Shown piece by piece: positions 1-12,000 of a stretch of DNA of 64,000 bases. The notes beneath the pieces are model-generated. The model did no database searches and was not told the origin of the DNA. It worked only from the letters and a program-made list of their open reading frames with translations. The stretch lies in contig OX392543.1 in NCBI GenBank assembly GCA_947623455.1, positions 15,064,757-15,128,756 of the forward strand. Direction: 5' to 3'. The stretch is from Mimachlamys varia. Taxonomy: Eukaryota; Mollusca; Bivalvia; Pectinida; Pectinidae. A program made the position numbers and the translations under genes. Position 1 is the first letter of the stretch; every line of letters begins with the position of its first letter.

Positions 1-49
1 ATTGTAACATAATCTCGTCCACGATGTGGTGAGATGCCTTGAAGGAACC
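1..49 (-). CDS. PRIM1: PRIM1 coding exon 8, truncated by window edge
   Basis: Acceptor TGTTTCAG|GGT, phase 0 in. It encodes [16 protein letters not shown] and is cut by the window edge. The VDEIMLQ block corresponds to the conserved EIMLQYCFPRLD stretch of the family, so the next residues should be YCFPRLD-like outside the window. Confidence 0.88.
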
Positions 50-3000
50 CTGAAACACATATTGATTGATACATAAACTAGAAAAATCTGTAGGAATGCG
101 TGCGTCCTCATATGAAATTAGTTCTTCATGCTTATGATATATGCAAAGTTTGATGATAATTGCATCAGTATTTATTTAAATAAGCTTGTTACATTGCCAG
201 GGGACGGAACAGGACGGGACGGACATAGGTAACACTATATGACCCTATTTCATGGCGAGGGTATAAAAACAAATCCTGTAACATATTCAATGGCATATGA
301 AAACACAAAATCAGCTTTCAGTAATTTCCTTATTTTTAAACATATTTTTCTGACTCTTTCTTCTTCAAGGACAGGGATAAGCAGGATGTACAAACCTTTG
401 ACACGCAGTCCTTTTCTCGCTTCTCTATAATTGCCCACCAGTTGCTAGAGTTGCTTCCCTTATCAAAGTCTTCCTCTAACGTTGTTCTCAGCAGTACAAA
501 CTGTTAAGGCTAATGACATCAATGATGTTAATGTCTTTACACTGGATCAGTATGGTGAGGAGTTGAGTATGAACAAGCATTACATACTTGAACCATGTTT
601 TATTTAATAACTTAATAACCATATACTGGTATATCTGGTCTTGAATTCGGATCTAAGAAAGAAAATACTGTACCCTCGTTATACTTCCACCTTTCGTCCA
701 CAGCAGTTATGGAGGTATAACTATGGTGGCAATAGTATCGAATTATGAAAATTATGACCATGAATTAAATTGCATAATAGATTGCATTTCCAACATTTTA
801 TTAAAACAAGCTTACTATTATATCGTCATTTAGATCTACATTGGCACAAATTTATATCTGAAAATAGTTATTGATCTGCTTTTGCTGCATGCCATTCCAA
901 ATGGAACACTAAAGAGTTCCTCGATCTCCAAAAACAGAACAATATGGCGTTATCCTGGAGGGAAATATATAGTGATTCGGGATGTTTGTATTTTAAAGGG
1001 TGTGGCGGAAGGCGGTATGCAAAGGTGGGGAACTTAACGAGGAAATTATATAGGAAAGAAATCTGTTCTAAAAGTTTAGGTAGCGGTAGATTTGGGTGGC
1101 GATAGGTCGAGGGTACACTGTAGTTACAAACTGCTACAGTCGAACCTTGTTGTTTTGAAGGCGGCAGGACTGTAGGAAATCCTCGAATTATCAGAATATT
1201 CCAGTTAATTGAATTTGAATGTTAAATTAAATAAATGTTGTTTAATATGAAACATTTTATTCGTTGAGACTAAATGTTATACAAATCATTCACATTAAAC
1301 TGACTTGTTACCAGGTCTTTGAGTATACAAGATCATGATAAAAGGGTTGGAATTTTAAAATTAAAGATTAAAATTTAGAAACTTATGTTGATGAGAGATG
1401 GTGAATAAAAACACACATTACTATATATATCAGTAAAAACTTGAAAAATTAAAAACTAAGTCAAACACATCTTGATGTAAGGAAATACTCCTTTCATTTT
1501 ACTAACACCTGACTTAATAGCAGCTGTTGTAACTGCTGATATGATAACCATTATTTGGGAAAGTTAAGATCAGTCAGGATGTCACTTGTTGATACAGCAC
1601 AACTTCTCAGAACCATATCATCAGACCTACAACCTGGTAATCAACCAGGAACATACTTCCACATCAAAGAACCATATCGTCAGACTCTACGACCCGGGCA
1701 TCATCCAGGATCATACTTCTACATTAGAAAACCATATCATCAGACTCTACGACCCGGGCATCATCCAGGATCATACTTCTACATTAGAAAACCATATCAT
1801 CAGACTCTACGACCCGGGCATCAAACAGGATCATACTTCTACACCAGAGAACTGTTCCATAAGACTCTACGACCCGGAATCAACCAGAACAAATTTTAAA
1901 GGATATCTTCATCTGGTACAAGAGCTAGCACTTTTTTCTGTTTTTCCTCATCGCCCAAGAAGTCCTGCTTTTTGATGGCGTAGTCATGGAAGTTTTGCCG
2001 TACAATATCTATAGACTGTCTGATGGAGGGATGAATGGGGTCATCCAAGGTCACCTTCTTCGTCTGTTGTTCTCCTCCCTACAACAAATTATTTTCATAT
2101 ATAAATAATTTTCTTAATACCTGGTACATTCCTCTTTATATCATGTTGCATTTGTCAGAGAAAAACATGATATTAACAGGAATGTGATATAAGAATGACA
2201 TGTTTTTTCACTAAATCTAGAGCATTTCCAGTCTCCATAATCAAAGTAAGCTATTCAATGCATATAATAATGAAGATGTTTCAATCTATAGATAGCATTT
2301 TTCCATTAAAAAATCTTATTTTTTTTCATTTTCTTTTTTAATTTTCATTGCAATATTTGGAACAAGGTGTATCTGAAATCAATGGACATAACATAGTTTT
2401 CTGGATATTTTATGTAATTGGTTAAAAAACATATTAAGAGGAACTCACCTCAAAATCAATGATATTAACCAAATAAAAATATATGTACATAGATTATATA
2501 GAGGGAAACTGGTGATGGGGAAAAACATGATATAAAGAGGAATGTGATATTAACATATCAAAATAGATTGCTGTTTTTTTTTTTGTAAAAAAGTTATCTC
2601 ATTACTATAGAGTTTATTTCATCTTTTTATCCAAACAGGGTTCTCATTAAAAGCCGGTTGCCAGCATAAGTAGTCTGAACCTGCTATTTTTCAGAATTTT
2701 ATATATGTCAACATTACAGAATGTGAAAATTCAGCCAGCTATTCTTTCGAAGTCAACCAATTACTGCAAAACTTACTGAGAACACTGCCCCACATGCTGA
2801 ATTAGGATGTACAATTTCTATATCCTGCACCCTTGTGCATGACCTAGTCTTACTACACATAACTTTTACACCACGTTAAATTGACAAATATATTTGTTTC
2901 TTACAAAACTGAAATGTTTTATAATGACATTTTATCTCTATTTTATACCATTTAGAACACAACACATTCTGAAACTGTTTTATCTGACACATATACCTTT

Positions 3001-6000
3001 TCAACACTGAGGTATTCTGATGCTACTGTTTTATGATACCTATACAACACTGAGGTATTCTAATGCTACTGTTTTATGATACCTTAACAACACTGAGGTA
3101 TTCTGATGCTACTGTTTTATGATACCTTTACAACACTGAGGTATTCTGCAATGGCCGATCGTCCTTGAGCGGAGAGTTTCCTAGCAACCTCATCACAGAC
3201 CCAGCAATGGACACCACGACGGCCAGAATAAACCCAAAGCATGTGTTTAAAACCAAAATCATCTGAAATGGAACAAAAATAGATTTTCAAAATAATAATA
3301 CTAATGGAATGTTCAACTAAATAAATGTAAATATTCATATTTCAGCCATAATTTTATTTCAGCAATTTCCGTGCTAACAGTATTCTGCTAAGTTATGATT
3401 GGGCTAAGTACAGCTTCTATATATTGCTTTCAGCTGTAAGTATTGTGAATGCGCCAATCGATCATAATTCTGTGCTCACTTTGGCCATTAGCATTTTCGT
3501 TATTAACGAAATGGAACACTTATTTGCTAAAAGAAAATATTTGCATTTAGCTACTTTTGCTAATGGAATTTGTGTTGAATAAACCATTTTCATAAACAGT
3601 GACTCCCTATAAATGTAAAATAAGAATTGATCCAATTCAATGAATGGTATGTTAAATACATCAGAACTACTCTAGAATTTTGACTCTACGTACTAATGAG
3701 TAAAAGTTGCTAAAGAATATTCTTATTTGCTAAAAGAGAAAAGTGGTCTTTAGTGACTTTTGCTAAAACATTTTTTAGACTAGTGAGCACACAAAGCAGA
3801 CATTATGCTTTGTTTAAATTTGTTGAAATTTGAGTGAAAAACAAGTATATTTACAGTAGATCTAATATCATGTTGAATTTGTCTGTAGCCGATACATACC
3901 TTGTAAAGCTCTGTCCATGATCTTAACAGCTAATACATACCACATAAAGCTCTGTCCATGATCTTAATGGCTAATAATTATAAATACCCTGTAAAGCTCT
4001 GTCCGTGGCCTTAATGGCTAATACATACCCTGTAAAGCTCTGTCCATGATCTTAATGGCTAATACATACCCTGTAAAGCTCTGTCCGTGGTCTAAATGGC
4101 TAATACATACCCTGTAAACCTCTGTCCGTGGTCTAAATGGCTAATACATACCCTGTAAAGCTCTGTCCGTGATCTTATGGCTAATACATACCCTGTAAAG
4201 TTCTGTCCATGGCCTTAATGGCTAATATATACCCTGTAAAGCTCTGTCCATGGTCTTAATGGCTAATACATACCCTGTAAAGCTCTGTCCATGGTCTTAA
4301 TGTCTAATACATACCTCGTAAAGCTCTGTCCATGATCTTAATGGCTATCTGCATGAGAGGCCAACACAGGCCACATATATCTGCCCCGCTGAAAAACATA
4401 GGATGCTCATTTCTGAAGGTTTTCCAAAAAGTTTGGGGACTCCCTTCAAATACACATGTTTAGTTATAGCCATGCATAATTTGACATTTCCCTGGAAGTG
4501 ATAATGGAAACAAGAAGCCCAATGGGCCTGCATCGCTCACCTGGTATTAATCTCTGACTTATATAATAGTGTAACCCTAAAGTCCCCTAAAATCTTTTAA
4601 TGTAAGACATTTAGAAGAACATCTTAAGATTTAAACATATTTTACCCCTGTGACCTTATAAGACAACATCATTTTCATTTTCAAATTTTGTTTGGCTTCA
4701 TCCCAGGCGCTACCAGCCAAATATCATGTCTCTAGGCAAATAAAGATCAATGTCATTTCTTTTCGCAAACTTTGTCAGGCTTCATCCAAGAAACCTTTCA
4801 GCCAAATGTCATGCTTCCAGGGCTTTTGGTACTTCAGAAGAAGTCGTTTGAATGTTTTAACAGATTTGACCCCTGTGACCTTGAATATAGGTCAAGGTCA
4901 TTTCTTTTCGCAAATTTTGTCAGGCTTCATCCAAGGAACCTTTCAGCCAAATATCATGCTTCTAGGGCTTTTGGTATTTCAGAAGAAGTCGTTTGAAGGT
5001 TTCAACAGATTTGACTCCTGTGACCTTGAATATAGGTCAAGGTCATTTCTTTTCGCAAACTTTGTCGGGCTTCATCCAAGGAACCTTTCAGCCAAATATC
5101 ATGCTTCTTGGGCTTTTGGTATTTCAGGAGAAGTCGTTTGAAGGTTTCAACAGATTTGACTCCTGTGACCTTGAATATAAGTCAAGGTCATTTCTTTTCG
5201 CAAATTTTGTCAGGCTTCATCCAAGGAACCTTCCAGCCAAATATCATGCTTCTAGGGCTTTTGGTATTTCAGAAGAAGTCGTTTGAAGGTTTCAACAGAT
5301 TTGACTCCTGTGACCTTGAATATAGGTCAAGGTCATTTCTTTTCGCAAATTTTGTCGGGCTTCATCCAAGGAACCTTTCAGCCAAATATCATGCTTCTGG
5401 GGCTTTTGGTAAATCAGAAGAAGTCGTTTGAAGGCTTTAACAGATTTGACCCTTGTGACCTTGAATATAGGTCAAGGTCATTTTTTTTCGCAAACTTTGT
5501 CGGGCTTCATCCAAGAAACATTTCAGCCAAATATCAAGCTTCTAGGGCTTTTGGTATTTCAGAAGAAGTCGTTTAAAAGTTTTAACAGATTTGACCCCTG
5601 TGGCCTTGAATATAGATCAAGGTCATTTCTTTCCACAAACTTTGTCGGGCTTCATCTAAGGAACCTTTCAGCCAAATATCAAGCTTCTAGGGCTTTTGGT
5701 ATTTCAGAAGAAGTCGTTTAAAGATTTTAACAGATTTGACCCCTGTGACCTTGAATATAGATCAAGGTCATTTTTTTTTCGCAAACTTTGTCGGGCTTCA
5801 TCCAAGGAACCTTTCAGCCAAATATCATGCTTCCAGGGCTTTTGGTAATTCAGAAGAAGTCGTTCAAATGTTTTAACATATTTGACCCCTGTGACCTTGA
5901 ATATAAGTCAAGGTCATTTTTTTTCGCAAACTTTGTCGGGCTTCATCCAAGAAACCTTTCAGCCAAATGTCATGCTTCTGGGGTTTTTGGTATTTCAGAA

Positions 6001-9000
6001 GAAGTCGTTTTAAGGTTTTAACAGATTTGACCCCTGTGACCTTGAATATAGGTCAAGGTCATTTTTTTCCCCAAACTTTATTTGGCTTCATCCAAGGAAG
6101 CTACTGGTCAAATATGAAGTCTCTATATGCCTGACGGCATTTTAGAAGAAGTTGTTTGAAGGTTTCGACATATTTGACCCCTGTGACCTTGAAATTAGGT
6201 CAAAGTGATTTTTTTTCGCAAACTTTGTTCAGCTCCTTCCAAGAAATCTACCAGCCAAATTTCATGTCACTGGGCCTTTCAGTATTTTAGAAGAAGTCGT
6301 TTAAAGGAAAAAGTTGACGGACGCAGGACGGACGGACGGACGGACGGACGGACGGACGGACGGACGGACGGACGGACGACGGACGCTGCACCATCACATA
6401 AGCTCACTTGGCCCTTCGGGCCAGGTGAGCTAAAAACAAAACCTCACCAAATTATGCTCCGCTGTAACTTAACATAGTGTGTTTGTACAAAACGATCAAC
6501 ACATCACAGTACCAAAAGAAAAAAGAAAATAAAATCATTCAATCATTAAGTATGTTTCAGGCAACATGATTGATAAACTACAATAGCAGGGTTTGCGTTG
6601 AAGCCGTCCTTATATCTTTTTCAAGCATAGAAACTGAAAAGGACCCCACTTATTTTCAGGATTCCCATTTAAAACTATACAGAAGGACCCCATTTATTTA
6701 GGAGAGGACCCCATTTATAAAATACCCAGCGCGGACCATGAATAGGTCAGTATAAACGTATGAAATGAAAAAATATTATTTAAAAGTGATTGGGTGAAGA
6801 AAATACAAAAATGCCATATATTCCAAGGATTGTTAAGTACTACTATCAGATTTGGGTTTGATTTTTTATTTGATGAGGTATAAGATGAAGAATAAGAGAG
6901 TTTATATACTGTACTACTGTATTTATCTGGTAATAAGACCATGCTCGATAATAAGCCCACCCTCCATTCTTGACCTATCCCTATGTAGTAGTTGAGAGAT
7001 TGCTTGCCCATTGTTTATATCAAGTGATCAAGTTATCCCTACACTGGAGGGAGAGTGCACAATTCTGATTCCATATGATCCATATCACATCATCCAGCTT
7101 TCTTCAACAACAGAACTGACAAGGTTTTAATTTAACACTTGTGCACTCGACAAATGCAAGTTGATTTCTAAAATTGGGAGCAGAAAATAATGGTACTTGC
7201 ATTTTTGGCGAGTGAGTATAATTATACTTGTTGAAAAGCATATATTATTCCAACCTGTACACATGTCAGAAAACGTCATCGAAAGTATAAAATGTATCTT
7301 GAAACGAATCCACACACTCAAGCACAAATAGTGCAATGTCTTGTTGACGCTTGTCTAAATTGTAAATTAGACTGATTCAGAATGCATCATACATGTATAC
7401 GTAGTGCTTTTATTATCCACTCCAAAATTGCAAGCAAGTTTCTAATTTGGAAAGTTAAAACTAAACCCACTCACCACAAAATGCAAGTTGCTAAAAAAGT
7501 TCATTTTTACCCCTGAATTGAAAAAGTATCATCAACTATTGACATAGGTGTTAACTTCTGAAACCTCAAATGAGGAGATCTCCCACATTCCACATTTCTA
7601 ATGAGGGAGAAAGTACGTGAAATACGTCTAAAACTACATTACTCAATTTGTTTTCCCCTTTTATGCATCAAAACAACTTCAAAAGGTATTCATTTGATCC
7701 AGACACACCTGTTATGGTCATTACACACACCCTACATTAACTATGATATCGTTTGACCAAAGGATGTAGATTTTGAGTAAGTGTGATATTGGACTTAAAT
7801 AAGGGAGATTTCGAGGGAGATCGGTAAATTATGGTCAAAATGAGGGAGTCTTAAGCTTCCTTGTAATGAGGGAGGGTAAACGGGAATGTATTGATCTATT
7901 TATACTTACGAACAGCAGGATCGCACATCATCGTAGTCCGTCATATCTATATCAAACACCAGCTCTTTCTCCTGAGCCTGGAATGCTGCAGCTTTAACTG
8001 TCTTATGGTCCTTGGGCTACAATAAAATCACATGTTTTATGATGATGTCATAAATAAAACTTATATATCATTGTCCAGGAGTCAAAACCTCGTAACTTTA
8101 CTTTTTCCGTAGCCCGCTGCACTTACAAGGTTTTACAATTCATATTTGAGCATGGTGGTATGTAGGAAGTTAAAACTTACTGGTTTTTGGGTTTTGCAAA
8201 ATCTTGCAACTGTTGAAAATTGCAGACAAACAGAGGTAAAAATTTTGTAACTGATCAATGGTAAAACCTAACAGGAGCATGTGATACATACGGTAAACCT
8301 TCGGTTAGTTCGAATCGGCGTATAGTTCGAACACAGCCTTTCAGTAATAAAAAAAAATAATTTTTTGACTCCTAAAAATTCGAACCTTGCTTACACAGGT
8401 TTCGGATAGTTCGAACACACAGAATTTGATAAGCCTGTGTACTGAACTTACGTAATGGATTGCTCTCGGCGATGCAATTTACAGCCTCTCAAAACTTGCG
8501 TAAACTGATCTATTTTCACACCATCGATGTTCAACAACAGTATAAAGTGTAGTACTCATGATGTGCGATATTGTTGTCAGTTTTTTCGGACATTTTTTGC
8601 ATAAACAAGCCACATTCCCGATGTTTCTTTCTTGTAAACATAAACATGTGCACGCGCTAATAATCAAACATCTTTATGACCCAGATTAGCATCGAAGCGC
8701 GGAATAAAGTGTCACACATGCTGACAGGTACGTGTGTATTATCATGGCATTACTGTGTTAAATTTTGATTATATAATCGCGGCCTGGTCACCGATACCTG
8801 ATTTATTGATATATTACCTATACAACTGCCGAGACCAAATAATCTATCAGGTATTCGATCGAAGTGTTAATCCGTGCAGTTTCAATCCAACATTCTCATT
8901 TACATTTACTTTCGACGATGGTTACGGCATAAAATATTTTCTCTTTTTTTTGCGAATTAACTTGATAATAAGGCCTAATATGAAAGTGAACATTTAAGTC

Positions 9001-12000
9001 CTACTTATATAAATCATTGTTCATCTTCAAATTTACAAATACATCTTAATAGGCCATCATTTTTGAGGAACAACGATTTGACTGTTTGCCGTGATTTTTT
9101 TTTGCCGATGTCAAAGTTCTCGGATGTCACCCTGGATAGTTCGAACTCCTCTTTATTCCAGCGGCTATAATTTCGTATAATTCGATCAGGATTGACAATA
9201 TTTATTTGATTTTGGTCGAACTGACCGAAGGTTTACCGTAATTTGATATCACTGTGTGAAAACATGATGTTTTTACAAGTAGTTGCTAGCACACTTGATA
9301 TTAGAACTTTCCGATTAAAGTCATGAAACAGTTTTTTGCTTATCCTGACAAGTTTGATTTTTTTGGTTACAAGGTTTTGACTCTCGGACGACGATATATT
9401 TTATTTATAAGTGTAAAATAGTCAAAAACTTTTAAAATTCATTTACATGTACACTGTATATATATATATAGAATTGTAAATACACAGAACTGACCTATAT
9501 CTGCAGTTTTGTTTATGCATACATAATCCGTCAAAATTCATTATTGATCATTTGTTGGAATTGGGAGCACAAACTGATTTGATAATCATTCAAGTAATCA
9601 GTTATCTGGGGTATTTTATAGCTTAAATTGTATGCATCTTGCAGTAGAAGTTAGATATAATTGGAGCCTACTAAAGTACAATACTGATTTCTGACTTTTC
9701 AACCATTTTTTTTTTGTATTTTTCAGGTGCAAACAGATTATGATCTCTTGCTGGAAACGAGAGAACATGAAATGGGACAATAACACTTAAAGTAAGAGAG
9801 ATTTGCAAAACAAAATTTTACCTATGATCAATTTTGACATTACATGTACACCCATCAGTGATCCGAATCAGGGGCCTCTACTAGTTAGTTTACCTATCAT
9901 TTCACCAATCATCAGTACATCTATTTTCATGTTCACTACTTATCTATTTTATTTCTGATTATTAATCATATACCTACCCTGTGTGAAATACAGCACCAAT
10001 ATCTATTTTACTTCCTACCTACCCTGTGTGAAATACAGCATCAATATCTATTTCACTTCATACCTACCCTGTGTGAAATACAGCACCAATATCTATTTCA
10101 CTTCCTACCTACCCTGTGTGAAATACAGCACCAATATCTATTTCACTTCCTACCAACCCTGTGTGAAATACAGCACCAATATCTATTTTACTTCCTACCC
10201 ACCCTGTGTGAAATACAGCACCAACATTTATTTCACTTCCTACTACCCTGTGTGAAATACAGCACCAATATCTATTTCACTTCCTACCTACCCTGTGTGA
10301 AATACAACACCAATATCTATTTCACTTCCTACCTACCCTGTGTGAAATACAGCACCGATATCTATTTACTTCCTACCTACCCTGTGTGAAATACAGCACC
10401 AATATCTATTTCACTTCCTACCTACCCTGTGTGAAATACAGCACCAATATCCATTTTACTTCCTACCCACCCTGTGTGAAATACAGCACCAACATTTATT
10501 TCACTTCCTACTACCCTGTGTGAAATACAGCACCAATATCTATTTCACTTCCCACCTACCCTGTGTGAAATACAGCACCAATATCTATTTCACTTCCTAC
10601 CTACCCTGTGTGAAATACAGCACCGATATCTATTTACTTCCTACCCACCCTGTGTGAAATACAGCACCAATATCTATTTCACTTCCTACCTACCCTGTGT
10701 GAAATACAGCACCAATATCTATTTCACTTCCTACCTACCCTGTGTGAAATACAGCACCAATATCTATTTCACTTCCTACCTACCCTGTGTGAAATACAGC
10801 ACCAATATCTATTTCACTTACTTCCTACCTACCCTGTGTGAAATACAGCACCGATATCTATTTACTTCCTACCCATCCTGTGTGAAATACAGCACCAACA
10901 TTTATTTCACTTCCTACTACCCTGTGTGAAATACAGCACTGATATCTATTTACTTCCTACCTACCCTGTGTGAAATACAGCACCGATATCTATTTACTTC
11001 CTACCTACACTGTGTGAAATACAGCACCGATATCTATTTACTTCCTACCTACACTGTGTGAAATACAGCACCAACATATGTTTCACTTCCTACTACCCTG
11101 TGTGAAATACAGCACCAATATCTATTTCACTTCCTACCTACCCTGTGTGAAATACAGCACCAATATCTATTTCACTTCCTACCTACCCTGTGTGAAATAC
11201 AGCACCGATTTCTATTTACTTCCTACCCACCCTGTGTGAAATACAGCACAAACATTTATTTCACTTCCTACTACCCTGTGTGAAATACAGCACTGATATC
11301 TATTTACTTCCTACCTACCCTGTGTGAAATACAGCACTAACATATGTTTTACTTCCTATCCACCCTGTGTGAAATACAGCACCAACATATATTTTACTTC
11401 CTACCTACCCTGTGTGAAAATACAGCACCAATATAAATTTTACTTAAACATTTGATATAGTGCCCTATCTAGATAGCATAAGCCACTCTAAAGCGTTTTA
11501 CAATACATATATAAACAACTCTTATACAATTAACACATACACTTTCATCATATACAATTTTGAGGAGTTTGCAGGAGCTGCCTTATCAGGCGCTAACTAC
11601 TTGTCCTATACCACCCAGCTTATATCTCCCTATGTGTGTGTATGTATGCATGTGTGCTTGAGATGAATTGTTTTGTTTGTAGCGGGACCGTGTTTCCAAT
11701 GGCATCTTTTAAAGTGCCACCTCACTTGAATGCTATAGCACAGATACTGCAACACCCACCAGTACCCCAGACCATTTTATACTCCACTTGGGTTGTTGGA
11801 GTTGTGTGGGCAGGAGAAAAACACTTACGGTATACCGATACCTAACCTGTGTGAAAATACAGCACCAACATATATTTTACTTATACCTAACCTGTATGAA
11901 AACACAGCACCAACATCTATTTTACTTCCTACTATCCTGTGTGAAAACACAACACTGATATCTATTTTACTGCCTACCTACCCTGTGTGAAATATAGCAC

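Noticed and set aside
1895..1900. Premature stop (TAA) making PRIM1 a pseudogene
   Set aside because: The stop lies just past a perfect U12 AT-AC donor. Splicing to 493 restores the expected reading frame, so no lesion is needed.
4692..6021. Overlapping ORFs of ~97 residues, each the same sequence
   Set aside because: Produced by the 145-bp tandem core of the pearl-like element; stops recur at each unit and there are no gene-like boundaries.
8734..8997. 87-residue ORF inside the CGGTAAACC TIR element as a transposase
   Set aside because: Too short, no DDE/D or helix-turn-helix features, and hydrophobic low-complexity composition.
9975..11445. CRISPR-like array of regularly spaced repeats
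   Set aside because: Units are directly contiguous without unique spacers, the genome is eukaryotic, and the unit is an exon-intron junction.
9983..11990. Plus-strand ORFs with repeated [19 protein letters not shown] units
   Set aside because: They are antisense shadows of the array derived from PRIM1 exon 2. The units are not frame-preserving along the array and the real coding strand is minus.
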